Origin: Bacteroidaceae bacterium
GTDB taxonomy: Bacteria > Bacteroidota > Bacteroidia > Bacteroidales > Bacteroidaceae
Reading direction: 5' to 3'
Length of the DNA stretch: 6,667 nt
Assembly: GCA_017548225.1 (NCBI GenBank)
Contig: JAFYMV010000267.1
Coordinates: forward strand, 1 to 6,667
Part shown: positions 1 through 5,275 of the stretch, piece after piece
Position numbering within the stretch: the first letter of the stretch is position 1
Layout of the letters: the number at the start of each line of letters is the position of its first letter
The notes under the pieces: generated by a model
What the model was told of the DNA's origin: nothing
Database searches by the model: none
The model's input: only the letters and a program-made list of their open reading frames with translations
Program-made: the position numbers and the translations under genes

Positions 1-26
1 ATGAGAGCTTCTGAACCTGTTATCAT
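1..26 (-). CDS. ilvB: Acetolactate synthase large subunit, 5' end only (partial)
   Basis: Only eight complete codons plus two bases lie in the window. They read M-I-T-G-S-E-A-L and the gene continues off the left edge. The ITGSEAL/ITGAEAL motif is the usual N-terminus of the catalytic large subunit of acetolactate synthase, the ThDP-dependent enzyme that starts valine/isoleucine/leucine synthesis from pyruvate. The start is well fixed: in-frame TAA and TAG stop codons lie at 35-33 and 32-30, so ATG at 26-24 is the first usable start. An intrinsic terminator ends 14 bases upstream, and before that lies a leader ORF rich in Ile, Val and Leu codons, which independently points to a branched-chain amino acid gene. 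Identification from so few residues is an inference; another ThDP enzyme with a similar N-terminus is the main alternative. Confidence 0.72.
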
Positions 27-40
27 AATCTATTACTACC

Positions 41-75
41 AAAAAACCTTCCTCCACAGGTGAGAAAGGTGTTTT
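41..75 (-). terminator. Intrinsic (attenuator) terminator upstream of ilvB
   Basis: Read on the minus strand, ACCTTTCTC (70-62), a 7-nt loop (61-55) and GAGGAAGGT (54-46) form a 9-position stem with one mismatch, running into six T residues at 46-41. Flanking A/T bases extend the stem to 12 of 14 possible pairs. It lies between a promoter and leader ORF on one side and the ilvB start on the other, so it would stop transcription before the gene. Because of the flanking A-run it could also act weakly on the plus strand. Confidence 0.75.
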
Positions 76-164
76 CCAATGTTATAAACTAATACCATTA
101 TGATTCTCACTTCTGTCCAATAGTCTCGGATAGAATGTCAACGATGACGACGCGGAGAATCATA
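60..164 (-). promoter_or_regulatory. Attenuator leader RNA: alternative hairpins (pause stem versus antiterminator)
   Basis: On the minus strand, segment A, TATGATTCTC (164-155, codons 4-7 of the leader ORF), is perfectly complementary to segment B, GAGAATCATA (108-99), which overlaps the leader stop codon. Segment B, extended as GTGAGAA (110-104), is also perfectly complementary over 7 bp to segment C, TTCTCAC (66-60), part of the 5' arm and loop of the terminator. A:B and C:D (terminator) can coexist, but B:C excludes both. A ribosome stalled on the Val/Ile codons 9-12 would cover A and free B to pair with C, allowing read-through. A ribosome reaching the stop codon would cover B and let the terminator form. 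A smaller nested pairing (GGACAGAA at 118-111 with TTCTATCC at 135-128, 7 of 8 matching) lies inside the A:B loop. The pairings are seen directly; the mechanism is inferred from known amino acid attenuators. Confidence 0.68.
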
Positions 165-175
165 TTTTCTTTCAT
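107..175 (-). CDS. Branched-chain amino acid leader peptide (22 aa) for ilvB attenuation
   Basis: A 22-codon ORF runs from ATG (175-173) to TGA (109-107), about 12 bases after the expected transcription start. Nine of 22 residues are Ile (4), Val (3) or Leu (2), clustered in the stretch ILRVVIVDIL at residues 6-15, including consecutive Val-Val-Ile-Val codons. This composition resembles leader peptides such as E. coli IlvL in principle, although the sequence is not homologous as far as can be seen. The ORF is embedded in alternative RNA hairpins, ends just before an intrinsic terminator, and precedes a gene that starts like ilvB. Its likely job is to be translated as a sensor of charged Ile/Val/Leu tRNA rather than to make a functional protein. 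No convincing ribosome binding site is seen, which is normal for Bacteroidota. A second in-frame ATG at codon 5 would give an 18-residue version. Confidence 0.65.
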   Translation of the reverse strand: MKENMILRVVIVDILSETIGQK

Positions 176-192
176 TTCTCGTTATTTGGCTG

Positions 193-224
193 CAAATGTA
201 AATATAAAATCCCGTAATCGCTAA
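193..224 (-). promoter_or_regulatory. Bacteroidota-type promoter for the ilvB leader
   Basis: On the minus strand TACATTTG (200-193) matches the Bacteroidota -7 consensus TAnnTTTG exactly. Twenty bases upstream, TTAG (224-221) matches three of four positions of the -33 TTTG element. Transcription would start at about 188-186, roughly 12 bases before the leader ORF ATG. The site lies about 70-100 bp past the end of the upstream receptor gene on the same strand. No GC-rich terminator is seen between the two, so read-through from the receptor gene is possible and would also meet the attenuator. Confidence 0.6.
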
Positions 225-296
225 TAAAATGTAATATTTTTTTATCAGTTTTGTGTGTTTTTGTTTTTCGGGAGTATGTGTGGCGACAAGATATTG

Positions 297-2699
297 TTAT
301 AACTCAATGAGTATGCGTGCGTTAAGTCTCGTTCCCGTGAGATAGTTGGGTACAGCGTAGCGGTGGTTATCGGTGTCGGTAATCCAGTAATATGAGTTGA
401 CATTGTTGATGCCGAGCAGGTTGAAGGCATCGAGTCCGAGCCAAATGTTACGGAAATGGCGTTGCCAACCATAGGTGATGGTGCGCTCTTCATTGTTGAC
501 GAGGCGGTAGCTCATGCCGATGTCGACGCGGCGGTAGGCAGGCGCGCGGAAAATGAGTCGCTCACGCCCCGAGTGGGGAGGCCCGAAGGGTAATCCGTTG
601 GCATAGGCTGCACGGAGATTCATCTGCCAGCGGTCCGAGCCAGGGAAGTAGTCGGTGAGGCAGAACGAGAGATTGAATCGCTGGTCGGTGGGGCGTGGAT
701 ACCACTTGCCGTCAATCTTCTCTTCAGTACGCATGATCGAGGCCGTAATCCACGAGTCGGTACCGGGGATAAATTCACCGAAGAACTTCATGTCAAGTCC
801 TGCAGCATAGCCTGAGGCGCAGTTTTCGCCGTAGTAGGTGAGGCGTACATTGTTAACATTATAAGGGATAAGGTTGGAGAGTGCCTTGTAGTATACCTCG
901 CTGGTCAGCTTGAAGGGGCGGTCCCACATGCGGAACTGGTAGTCCATGGCTCCAACTACCTGTATGGAGCGTTGCGACTTGATGTCTCGGTTGAGCCTTA
1001 CAAATGACGAGCCGGCTGCCTGCACCGTGTCGCGGTACTCCTTGTAGAAGGGACTCTGGTAGTATACGCCTGTGGCAAGGCGGAAGGTAAACTGTTCATT
1101 CGCCTCAGGAATGAATCCCACTGATATACGGGGCGATAGGAGCGGCTCATTGTTCCATGTCCAGTATGAAAAGCGCACACCTCCATTGATGACAAAGAGC
1201 CCCACATTCGTATGGTGTCGCCAGGTGTCCTGTACGAAAGCAGACAGGCGATGGTTGCGCACCTCATTCTGCGAACGCAGATTGTATATGAGTTCGATGC
1301 GCTCGCCCGTATGGGGCAGCGAGTAGCCTGCCGAGTCGCGCATCTCCCATTCGTTGATATCGTCGGCAATCTGCTCCAGCTTATACTCTGTGCCCCACTG
1401 CAGTTCGTGCTGTTCTATGGTGTGCTTGCCGCTTACCCCTGCTGACATTACCGAGGCGGTAAGGTAGTTGCGGGCATGCTCCATGTAGGTGCCTACCCCC
1501 ATGTTCTTCTCCTCATCCACATCGTCGAGCCAGTATTGACTGATGATGTCGAAGGTCTCCTCCTCATCGGTACGGTAACCCGAAAGGTTGAGAGTAACGG
1601 CATTGTTGCTGTTGGCGGTATGGGTAAGGCTGAGCGCGCCAAACCAGGTGCGGAACATATCCTTTTCTTGTCCGTCAAAGTATACCTTGAATTCCTTCAC
1701 ATCCTCCAGCGTACCGAACGAGGTGTTGCGGTCAGACGGCTTGAAACGATACCTGTTCTGCGAAATGTTACCGATGAATCCCACCTCCCATTGTTTGGAT
1801 AGCTGGTAGGTGAGGTAGGTCTGATAGTCTACAAATGCGGGGTCATACTCGCCCTGCGTGTCGAGTGTACCCAGTAGATATTGGCTGGTCTTATAGCGCA
1901 GGCTGTGTGTCATGCTCCACCTATTCTCCTTACCTATACCTATATATGCATTGACACCCAGTAGGCTCATCGACAGACTGCTTTCTAATTGAGTGGGGCG
2001 TCGGTAAGTGATGTCAAGCACGCTGCTCATCTTGTCGCCATAGCGTGCTTCGAATCCACCCGACGAGAAGCCGATGTTTTCCACCATGTCGGGGTTGATG
2101 AACGATAGTCCTTCTTGTTGTCCAGCGCGGATGAGTAGCGGACGGTATACCTCGATACCGTTGACATATACCGAGTTCTCGTCATAGTTACCTCCACGCA
2201 CATTATAGGTCGTGGACAGTTCGTTTGTGCTGCTCACTCCCGCTTGTGTGGCGATGAACGACTCCACCGAGCCGCCCGACGCATCAGGTGTCAGGCGCAT
2301 CTTGTCTTGCGATAGGTGCTGCATGCCCCCCGTTTGCCGGCGTGTCTCGCGTATTGTTACACCTTGTAGCGAGGTGTTGGAGTGGGGGAGCATGACATCC
2401 ATCGTGATTACTCCAGTAGGCTTGTATAGGATGCGTCGGCGTGTCTGATATCCTATCATCGAGAAACTGATTTCCACCGTGTCGGCAGTGGCGATGGCAA
2501 TCGAGTATTCGCCCTTGAGGTTTGTTGTGGTGCCCTTCATTTGTCGCGCCACCCAGATGTTGGCAATCTCTATGGGGCTACCCGTCTCGTCAGTGATGCG
2601 TCCCTTGATGGTAACACCGCTTGCCGGCGTGCTCTCTTGTGCATAGAGCATACCAGTGATGAGGCTCAATAGTAGTATGAATAGGGCTGTCTTTCTCAT
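297..2699 (-). CDS. TonB-dependent outer-membrane receptor with carboxypeptidase-regulatory-like N-terminal domain
   Basis: The complete 800-residue protein is an outer-membrane transporter of the TonB-dependent family, importing an unidentified ligand with energy from TonB/ExbBD. Residues 1-20 are a signal peptide (basic MRK, hydrophobic core, cleavage near YAQ). Residues about 28-110 form the small beta-sandwich typical of Bacteroidota receptors (GRITDETGSPIEIANIWV, later LKGEYSI and SFSMIGYQ). The plug domain spans about 120-235, with the motif YNVRGGNYDENSVYVNGIEV at 165-184 and the FEARYGDKMSSVLDI segment at 216-230. The rest is the 22-strand barrel, with alternating aromatic-rich strands and a final strand ending in RILIEL. 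The start ATG at 2699 is followed directly by the signal peptide. No SusD-like lipoprotein gene is adjacent, so it need not be a SusC; the short length (SusC proteins are often about 1000 residues) and the domain make-up fit the general 'TonB-dependent receptor plug' class. It is divergent from the GH110 gene. The substrate (glycan, siderophore, peptide) cannot be told. Confidence 0.92.
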   Translation of the reverse strand: MRKTALFILLLSLITGMLYAQESTPASGVTIKGRITDETGSPIEIANIWVARQMKGTTTNLKGEYSIAIATADTVEISFSMIGYQTRRRILYKPTGVITMDVMLPHSNTSLQGVTIRETRRQTGGMQHLSQDKMRLTPDASGGSVESFIATQAGVSSTNELSTTYNVRGGNYDENSVYVNGIEVYRPLLIRAGQQEGLSFINPDMVENIGFSSGGFEARYGDKMSSVLDITYRRPTQLESSLSMSLLGVNAYIGIGKENRWSMTHSLRYKTSQYLLGTLDTQGEYDPAFVDYQTYLTYQLSKQWEVGFIGNISQNRYRFKPSDRNTSFGTLEDVKEFKVYFDGQEKDMFRTWFGALSLTHTANSNNAVTLNLSGYRTDEEETFDIISQYWLDDVDEEKNMGVGTYMEHARNYLTASVMSAGVSGKHTIEQHELQWGTEYKLEQIADDINEWEMRDSAGYSLPHTGERIELIYNLRSQNEVRNHRLSAFVQDTWRHHTNVGLFVINGGVRFSYWTWNNEPLLSPRISVGFIPEANEQFTFRLATGVYYQSPFYKEYRDTVQAAGSSFVRLNRDIKSQRSIQVVGAMDYQFRMWDRPFKLTSEVYYKALSNLIPYNVNNVRLTYYGENCASGYAAGLDMKFFGEFIPGTDSWITASIMRTEEKIDGKWYPRPTDQRFNLSFCLTDYFPGSDRWQMNLRAAYANGLPFGPPHSGRERLIFRAPAYRRVDIGMSYRLVNNEERTITYGWQRHFRNIWLGLDAFNLLGINNVNSYYWITDTDNHRYAVPNYLTGTRLNARILIEL

Positions 2700-2736
2700 A
2701 TATTATATAGGTAACGCGAAAAAATGACAAAGCGTA

Positions 2737-2767
2737 TATGTCAATGGCGATTTTTTTCGTACCTTCG
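2737..2767 (+). promoter_or_regulatory. Candidate Bacteroidota-type promoter for the GH110 gene
   Basis: TACCTTCG at 2760-2767 fits the -7 consensus TAnnTTTG except for one base (C for T). TATG at 2737-2740, 19 bases upstream, is a weak match to the -33 TTTG. Transcription would start near 2773, leaving a short leader of about 20 bases before the ATG at 2793. The 5' leader has no clear Shine-Dalgarno sequence but is A-rich, as is common in this phylum. Confidence 0.45.
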
Positions 2768-2774
2768 CGCCATT
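2743..2774. promoter_or_regulatory. Inverted repeat AATGGCG-N18-CGCCATT around the -7 box (possible operator)
   Basis: AATGGCG (2743-2749) and CGCCATT (2768-2774) are perfect 7-bp inverted repeats separated by 18 bases. They straddle the -7 element of the GH110 promoter in the shared intergenic region of the divergent pair. Such placement would suit a dimeric repressor or activator, but no regulator gene is visible in the window and a 7-bp match can arise by chance. Confidence 0.3.
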
Positions 2775-2792
2775 ATCAAAAATCTATAAGAC

Positions 2793-4700
2793 ATGACAAA
2801 GCGTTTTTTCTCATTTTGTATCTGCTTCCTTGCCTTTATGGGCTTGCGTGCAGAGAAGGTGTATGATGCAGCTACCTATGGTATTCACCCCAATACGGGT
2901 GCCGATGTAGCAGGACTTGTTGAGCAGATGCTCGCTACTGTGAAGAGTGAAGCTGCAGGTAAGGCTGTTACCGTGCGTTTCGCCCCGGGCCGTTACGACT
3001 TCTATCCCGAAAGTGCAGTGCATAGAGAGTATTACATCTCCAACCACGACCAACACAAGGATCGTGCAGTAGGTATTGCCATTGAGGGTTTTGACGGACT
3101 CACCCTCGATGGTTGCGGTGCTGATTTTATCTTCCATGGTCGCATGCTCCCCGTGAGTGTAGTAGGTACAAATAAGTGCACGCTGCGTAACTTTAGTATC
3201 GACTTTGCTACTCCCCATATTGCACAGGCCGAAGTGATAAAGAACGATGCAGAGGCGGGTATCACTTTCCGCATAGCTCCGTGGGTCAATGCCCGCGTTA
3301 CCGAGAATGGTAGCTTTGAACATTATGGCGAGGGCTGGGCACATCGTCCTGGCTGGGGCATTCCCTTCGATCCCGCTACACGCCGTATCCTCTACAAGAC
3401 TGGCGATATAGGTACTCCCGTGAACCAAGTACAGCAGATTGATGAGCGCACCTTCCTTGCTCCTGGCTGGAAGGATAGCCGTCTTCCCGTAGGTGCCATC
3501 GTGGCTATGCGCAGCTATGAGCGTCCCTCACCGGGTGTCTTCGTTACTCATGCCACTGATACCCGTTTCGTGAATGTTAAGGTACACTATGCCGAGGGCA
3601 TGGGCCTCTTGGCACAGATGAGTGAGAATATCACCCTCGACGGCTTCTGCGTGAGCCTTCGTGGCGACGACGATCCCCGCTACTTTACTACTCAGGCTGA
3701 TGCTACCCACTTCTCGGGATGCAAAGGTAAAATCACTTCAGTGAATGGTCTTTATGAAGGCATGATGGACGATGCCATCAATGTACATGGTACCTATCTC
3801 AAAGTAATAGAGCGCGTTGATGACCACACTCTGAAGGGCCGTTATATGCATGGTCAGGCATGGGGCTTCGACTGGGGCTATGTAGGCGATGAGGTGCAGT
3901 TTGTGCGTTCCAATACGATGGAGCTCGTAGGTGGCTCTGCCAAGCCCTTCGTAACCACTGTAGCAGAAATCTCTGTGCTTGATGCTCTCTCAGGAGTGCA
4001 GACAAATGCTAATAACCAAAAGCAAACAGCTAAGAGCCGCGATGAAATCGCGCAAGGTCTTCACGGTGGCCGAGAGTTCCTCATCCGCTTTGCCGATGCC
4101 CTTCCCGCAGAGATTGGTGCTAATGAAGGTTTTGGTATAGAAAACCTCACCTGGACTCCCGAAGTGTACTTTGCCGATAATACCATCCGTAACAACCGCG
4201 CTCGTGGTACTCTCTTCAGTACTCCCAAGCGTACCGTAGTGGAGGACAACCTCTTCGATCATACTTCGGGCACTGCCATCCTCCTTTGTGGCGACTGTAA
4301 CGGTTGGTACGAGACTGGTGCTTGCCGCGATGTCCTCATCCGTCGCAACCGCTTCATTAACTCGCTCACTTGTATGTTTCAGTTCACTAATGCTGTTATC
4401 AGCATCTATCCCGAGATACCCAACCTCAATGCGCAGAAGGAGTATTTCCATGGTGGCAAGAAGAACGCTATCCGCATCGTGAACAATGAGTTTGAGAGTT
4501 TTGACCACCCTCTTCTCTATGCCAAGTCTATCAATGGCTTGCTGTGGAAGGGCAATACCATCCGTCATAACGAAGACTATGCCCCTTTCCATTGGAACAA
4601 CAGTAGCGTACTCCTCGAGCGCGCCATCAATGTGAAGATTGACAACACCTTCTATGACCAAGGTAACGAACTAAAGCAGGTGAAGATGATGTTGAAGTAA
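2793..4700 (+). CDS. glaB: GH110 alpha-1,3-galactosidase, GlaB-like, secreted
   Basis: The complete 635-residue protein belongs to glycoside hydrolase family 110, inverting exo-alpha-1,3-galactosidases that remove terminal alpha-1,3-galactose from blood group B and linear Gal-alpha-1,3-Gal structures. Residues 1-20 are a signal peptide (MTKR, hydrophobic stretch, LRA cleavage site) without a clear lipobox, suggesting periplasmic or exported location. The body is a right-handed parallel beta-helix. Signature stretches that match my recollection of Bacteroides GlaB are YYISNHDQ (80-87), FHGRMLPVS (114-122), NFSIDFATPHIAQ (133-145), HYAEGMGLLAQ (265-275), DPRYFTTQADATHFSGCKGK (294-313), GMMDDAINVHGTYLKV (323-338) and NNRARGTLFSTPK (467-479). 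Asp303, Asp326 and Asp327 have the spacing I recall for the catalytic/essential aspartates of a characterised GH110 enzyme. Subfamily B (acting on branched and linear substrates) is more likely than A, from overall resemblance only. The start at 2793 is chosen because it gives the signal peptide. The gene is divergent from the receptor gene and is directly abutted at its stop codon by a repeat array. Confidence 0.93.
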   Translation: MTKRFFSFCICFLAFMGLRAEKVYDAATYGIHPNTGADVAGLVEQMLATVKSEAAGKAVTVRFAPGRYDFYPESAVHREYYISNHDQHKDRAVGIAIEGFDGLTLDGCGADFIFHGRMLPVSVVGTNKCTLRNFSIDFATPHIAQAEVIKNDAEAGITFRIAPWVNARVTENGSFEHYGEGWAHRPGWGIPFDPATRRILYKTGDIGTPVNQVQQIDERTFLAPGWKDSRLPVGAIVAMRSYERPSPGVFVTHATDTRFVNVKVHYAEGMGLLAQMSENITLDGFCVSLRGDDDPRYFTTQADATHFSGCKGKITSVNGLYEGMMDDAINVHGTYLKVIERVDDHTLKGRYMHGQAWGFDWGYVGDEVQFVRSNTMELVGGSAKPFVTTVAEISVLDALSGVQTNANNQKQTAKSRDEIAQGLHGGREFLIRFADALPAEIGANEGFGIENLTWTPEVYFADNTIRNNRARGTLFSTPKRTVVEDNLFDHTSGTAILLCGDCNGWYETGACRDVLIRRNRFINSLTCMFQFTNAVISIYPEIPNLNAQKEYFHGGKKNAIRIVNNEFESFDHPLLYAKSINGLLWKGNTIRHNEDYAPFHWNNSSVLLERAINVKIDNTFYDQGNELKQVKMMLK

Positions 4701-4731
4701 GGAGTTCAGGAGTCCGGAGTTCAGGAGTTCA
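4701..4731 (+). repeat. Left array of four GGAGT units (7-8 bp period)
   Basis: Beginning on the base after the GH110 stop codon are the units GGAGTTCA (4701-4708), GGAGTCC (4709-4715), GGAGTTCA (4716-4723) and GGAGTTCA (4724-4731), head to tail. The array stands 28 bp before the probable ATG of the four-helix-bundle gene. Its counterpart in opposite orientation lies at 5231-5261. It has no T-run and does not look like a terminator. Confidence 0.85.
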
Positions 4732-4759
4732 GACAAATGCTTAGACTGTGAAAAATAAC

Positions 4760-5161
4760 ATGTGCAAGCAAACGACATATTCGTTCGAGAGCGTAGTTGC
4801 TTGGCAGAAAGCACACGCATTTACATTGTTGGTATATCGTCTGACTCGTGAGTTCCCGAAAGATGAAACTTTTGGACTTACCTCGCAGTTCCGAAGAGCT
4901 GCAGTATCAATAGAAGCCAATATCGCAGAGGGATACAAAAAAATAGGCAAAGCTGATAAACTGCGTTTTTTTAATATATCAGAAGGTAGCTTGGCCGAAT
5001 GTCATAACTATATCATCTTGGCTAAAGATTTAGGGTATATCGATGGAGAACAACATGAACTCCTCCTCTCATCTCTTAAAGAAACGAGCAGCCTATTAAC
5101 ATCATATTGCAAAGGAATTATTAACAACAATGGAATACAGGATGACTTTCCTGACTTCTAA
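4760..5161 (+). CDS. Four helix bundle protein, 23S rRNA intervening-sequence (S23p/IVS) family
   Basis: The 133-residue protein belongs to the 'four helix bundle protein' family first found as ORFs inside 23S rRNA intervening sequences; relatives include the accessory Avd proteins of diversity-generating retroelements, which bind RNA through a basic pentameric bundle. Family hallmarks are visible: the start of helix 1 (FESVVAWQKAHAF), VYRLTREFPKDETFGLTSQF, the conserved RRAAVSIEANIAEGYKK, then FFNISEGSLAECHNYIILAK and DLGYI. The length is normal (about 115-135 residues). The start is ambiguous: ATG at 4760 is preferred, while GTG at 4748 would add four residues (MKNN). Neither has a good ribosome binding site. 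Base composition is more AT-rich than in the neighbours, and the gene sits between inverted GGAGT arrays. No reverse transcriptase or variable repeat is present, so a retroelement Avd role is not supported here. The cellular function is unknown. Confidence 0.88.
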   Translation: MCKQTTYSFESVVAWQKAHAFTLLVYRLTREFPKDETFGLTSQFRRAAVSIEANIAEGYKKIGKADKLRFFNISEGSLAECHNYIILAKDLGYIDGEQHELLLSSLKETSSLLTSYCKGIINNNGIQDDFPDF

Positions 5162-5230
5162 AATAACAACTTGGAATTAATAAAAACGTCGAGCGAACGA
5201 AGATGGGAACCAACGAGCAGACTATTGTCT

Positions 5231-5261
5231 TCACTCCTAAACTCCTTTACTCCTTCACTCC
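5231..5261 (-). repeat. Right array of four ACTCC units, inverted relative to the left array
   Basis: TCACTCC (5231-5237), TAAACTCC (5238-5245), TTTACTCC (5246-5253) and TTCACTCC (5254-5261) are tandem units. On the minus strand they read GGAGTGAA, GGAGTAAA, GGAGTTTA and GGAGTGA. The GGAGT core is invariant, while the three linker bases vary, as in the left array at 4701-4731. The two arrays are therefore inverted repeats that could pair in a transcript through their GGAGT/ACTCC cores. The array ends 14 bases before the methyltransferase ATG, so it may sit in that gene's 5' leader. The 69 bases between the upstream stop codon and this array hold no recognisable feature. Confidence 0.85.
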
Positions 5262-5275
5262 CAAAAAACAATATA

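Larger units (their letters stand above)
2724..2804 (+). repeat. 12-bp direct repeat ATGACAAAGCGT spanning the GH110 start codon
   Basis: ATGACAAAGCGT occurs at 2724-2735 and again at 2793-2804, where it encodes the first four residues (MTKR) of the GH110 protein. The copies are 69 bp apart, a multiple of three, but the upstream copy reads into TAA at 2787-2789, so it cannot extend the gene. The promoter lies between the copies. It may be a remnant of a local duplication or chance. Confidence 0.5.
4701..5261 (+). mobile_element. Candidate mini-cassette: S23/IVS-type gene between inverted GGAGT arrays
   Basis: About 561 bp are bounded on the left by four GGAGTTCA-like units and on the right by four units of the complementary form (TTCACTCC type), with a single gene inside. 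The interior is visibly more AT-rich than the GH110 and methyltransferase genes on either side. The ends fit tightly between neighbours: zero bases after one stop codon and 14 bases before the next start codon. The architecture recalls 23S rRNA intervening sequences, where the same protein family is encoded within a stem closed by complementary ends. There is no transposase, and no target duplication could be recognised. That this unit moves is an inference. Confidence 0.45.

Noticed and set aside
1..63. Plus-strand ORF of 20 codons at the left edge
   Set aside because: It is antisense to the ilvB start and attenuator terminator, and has no recognisable features. The minus-strand interpretation explains the region better.
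227..296. Terminator for the TonB-dependent receptor gene
   Set aside because: Only an AT-only weak palindrome (around 226-247) was found, with no GC-rich stem. It is not supportable.
2811..3428. 205-codon open frame on the minus strand opposite the GH110 gene
   Set aside because: It lacks any recognisable domain and lies entirely antisense to a gene with strong family motifs. It is explained by the codon use of the real gene.
3990..4661. 223-codon open frame on the minus strand opposite the GH110 3' half
   Set aside because: The composition is shadow-like and no signal peptide, motif or promoter was seen; the plus-strand gene is certain.
4701..4731. CRISPR-like array or terminator after the GH110 gene
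   Set aside because: The units are only 7-8 bp without spacers, and there is no self-complementary stem with a T-run, so neither applies.
4748..4759. GTG start adding four residues to the four-helix-bundle protein
   Set aside because: It cannot be excluded, but ATG at 4760 is strongly preferred in this phylum and the conserved family region begins only about nine residues later.
4748..5161. Diversity-generating retroelement accessory protein (Avd)
   Set aside because: The family is related, but no reverse transcriptase, template repeat or variable repeat is in the window.
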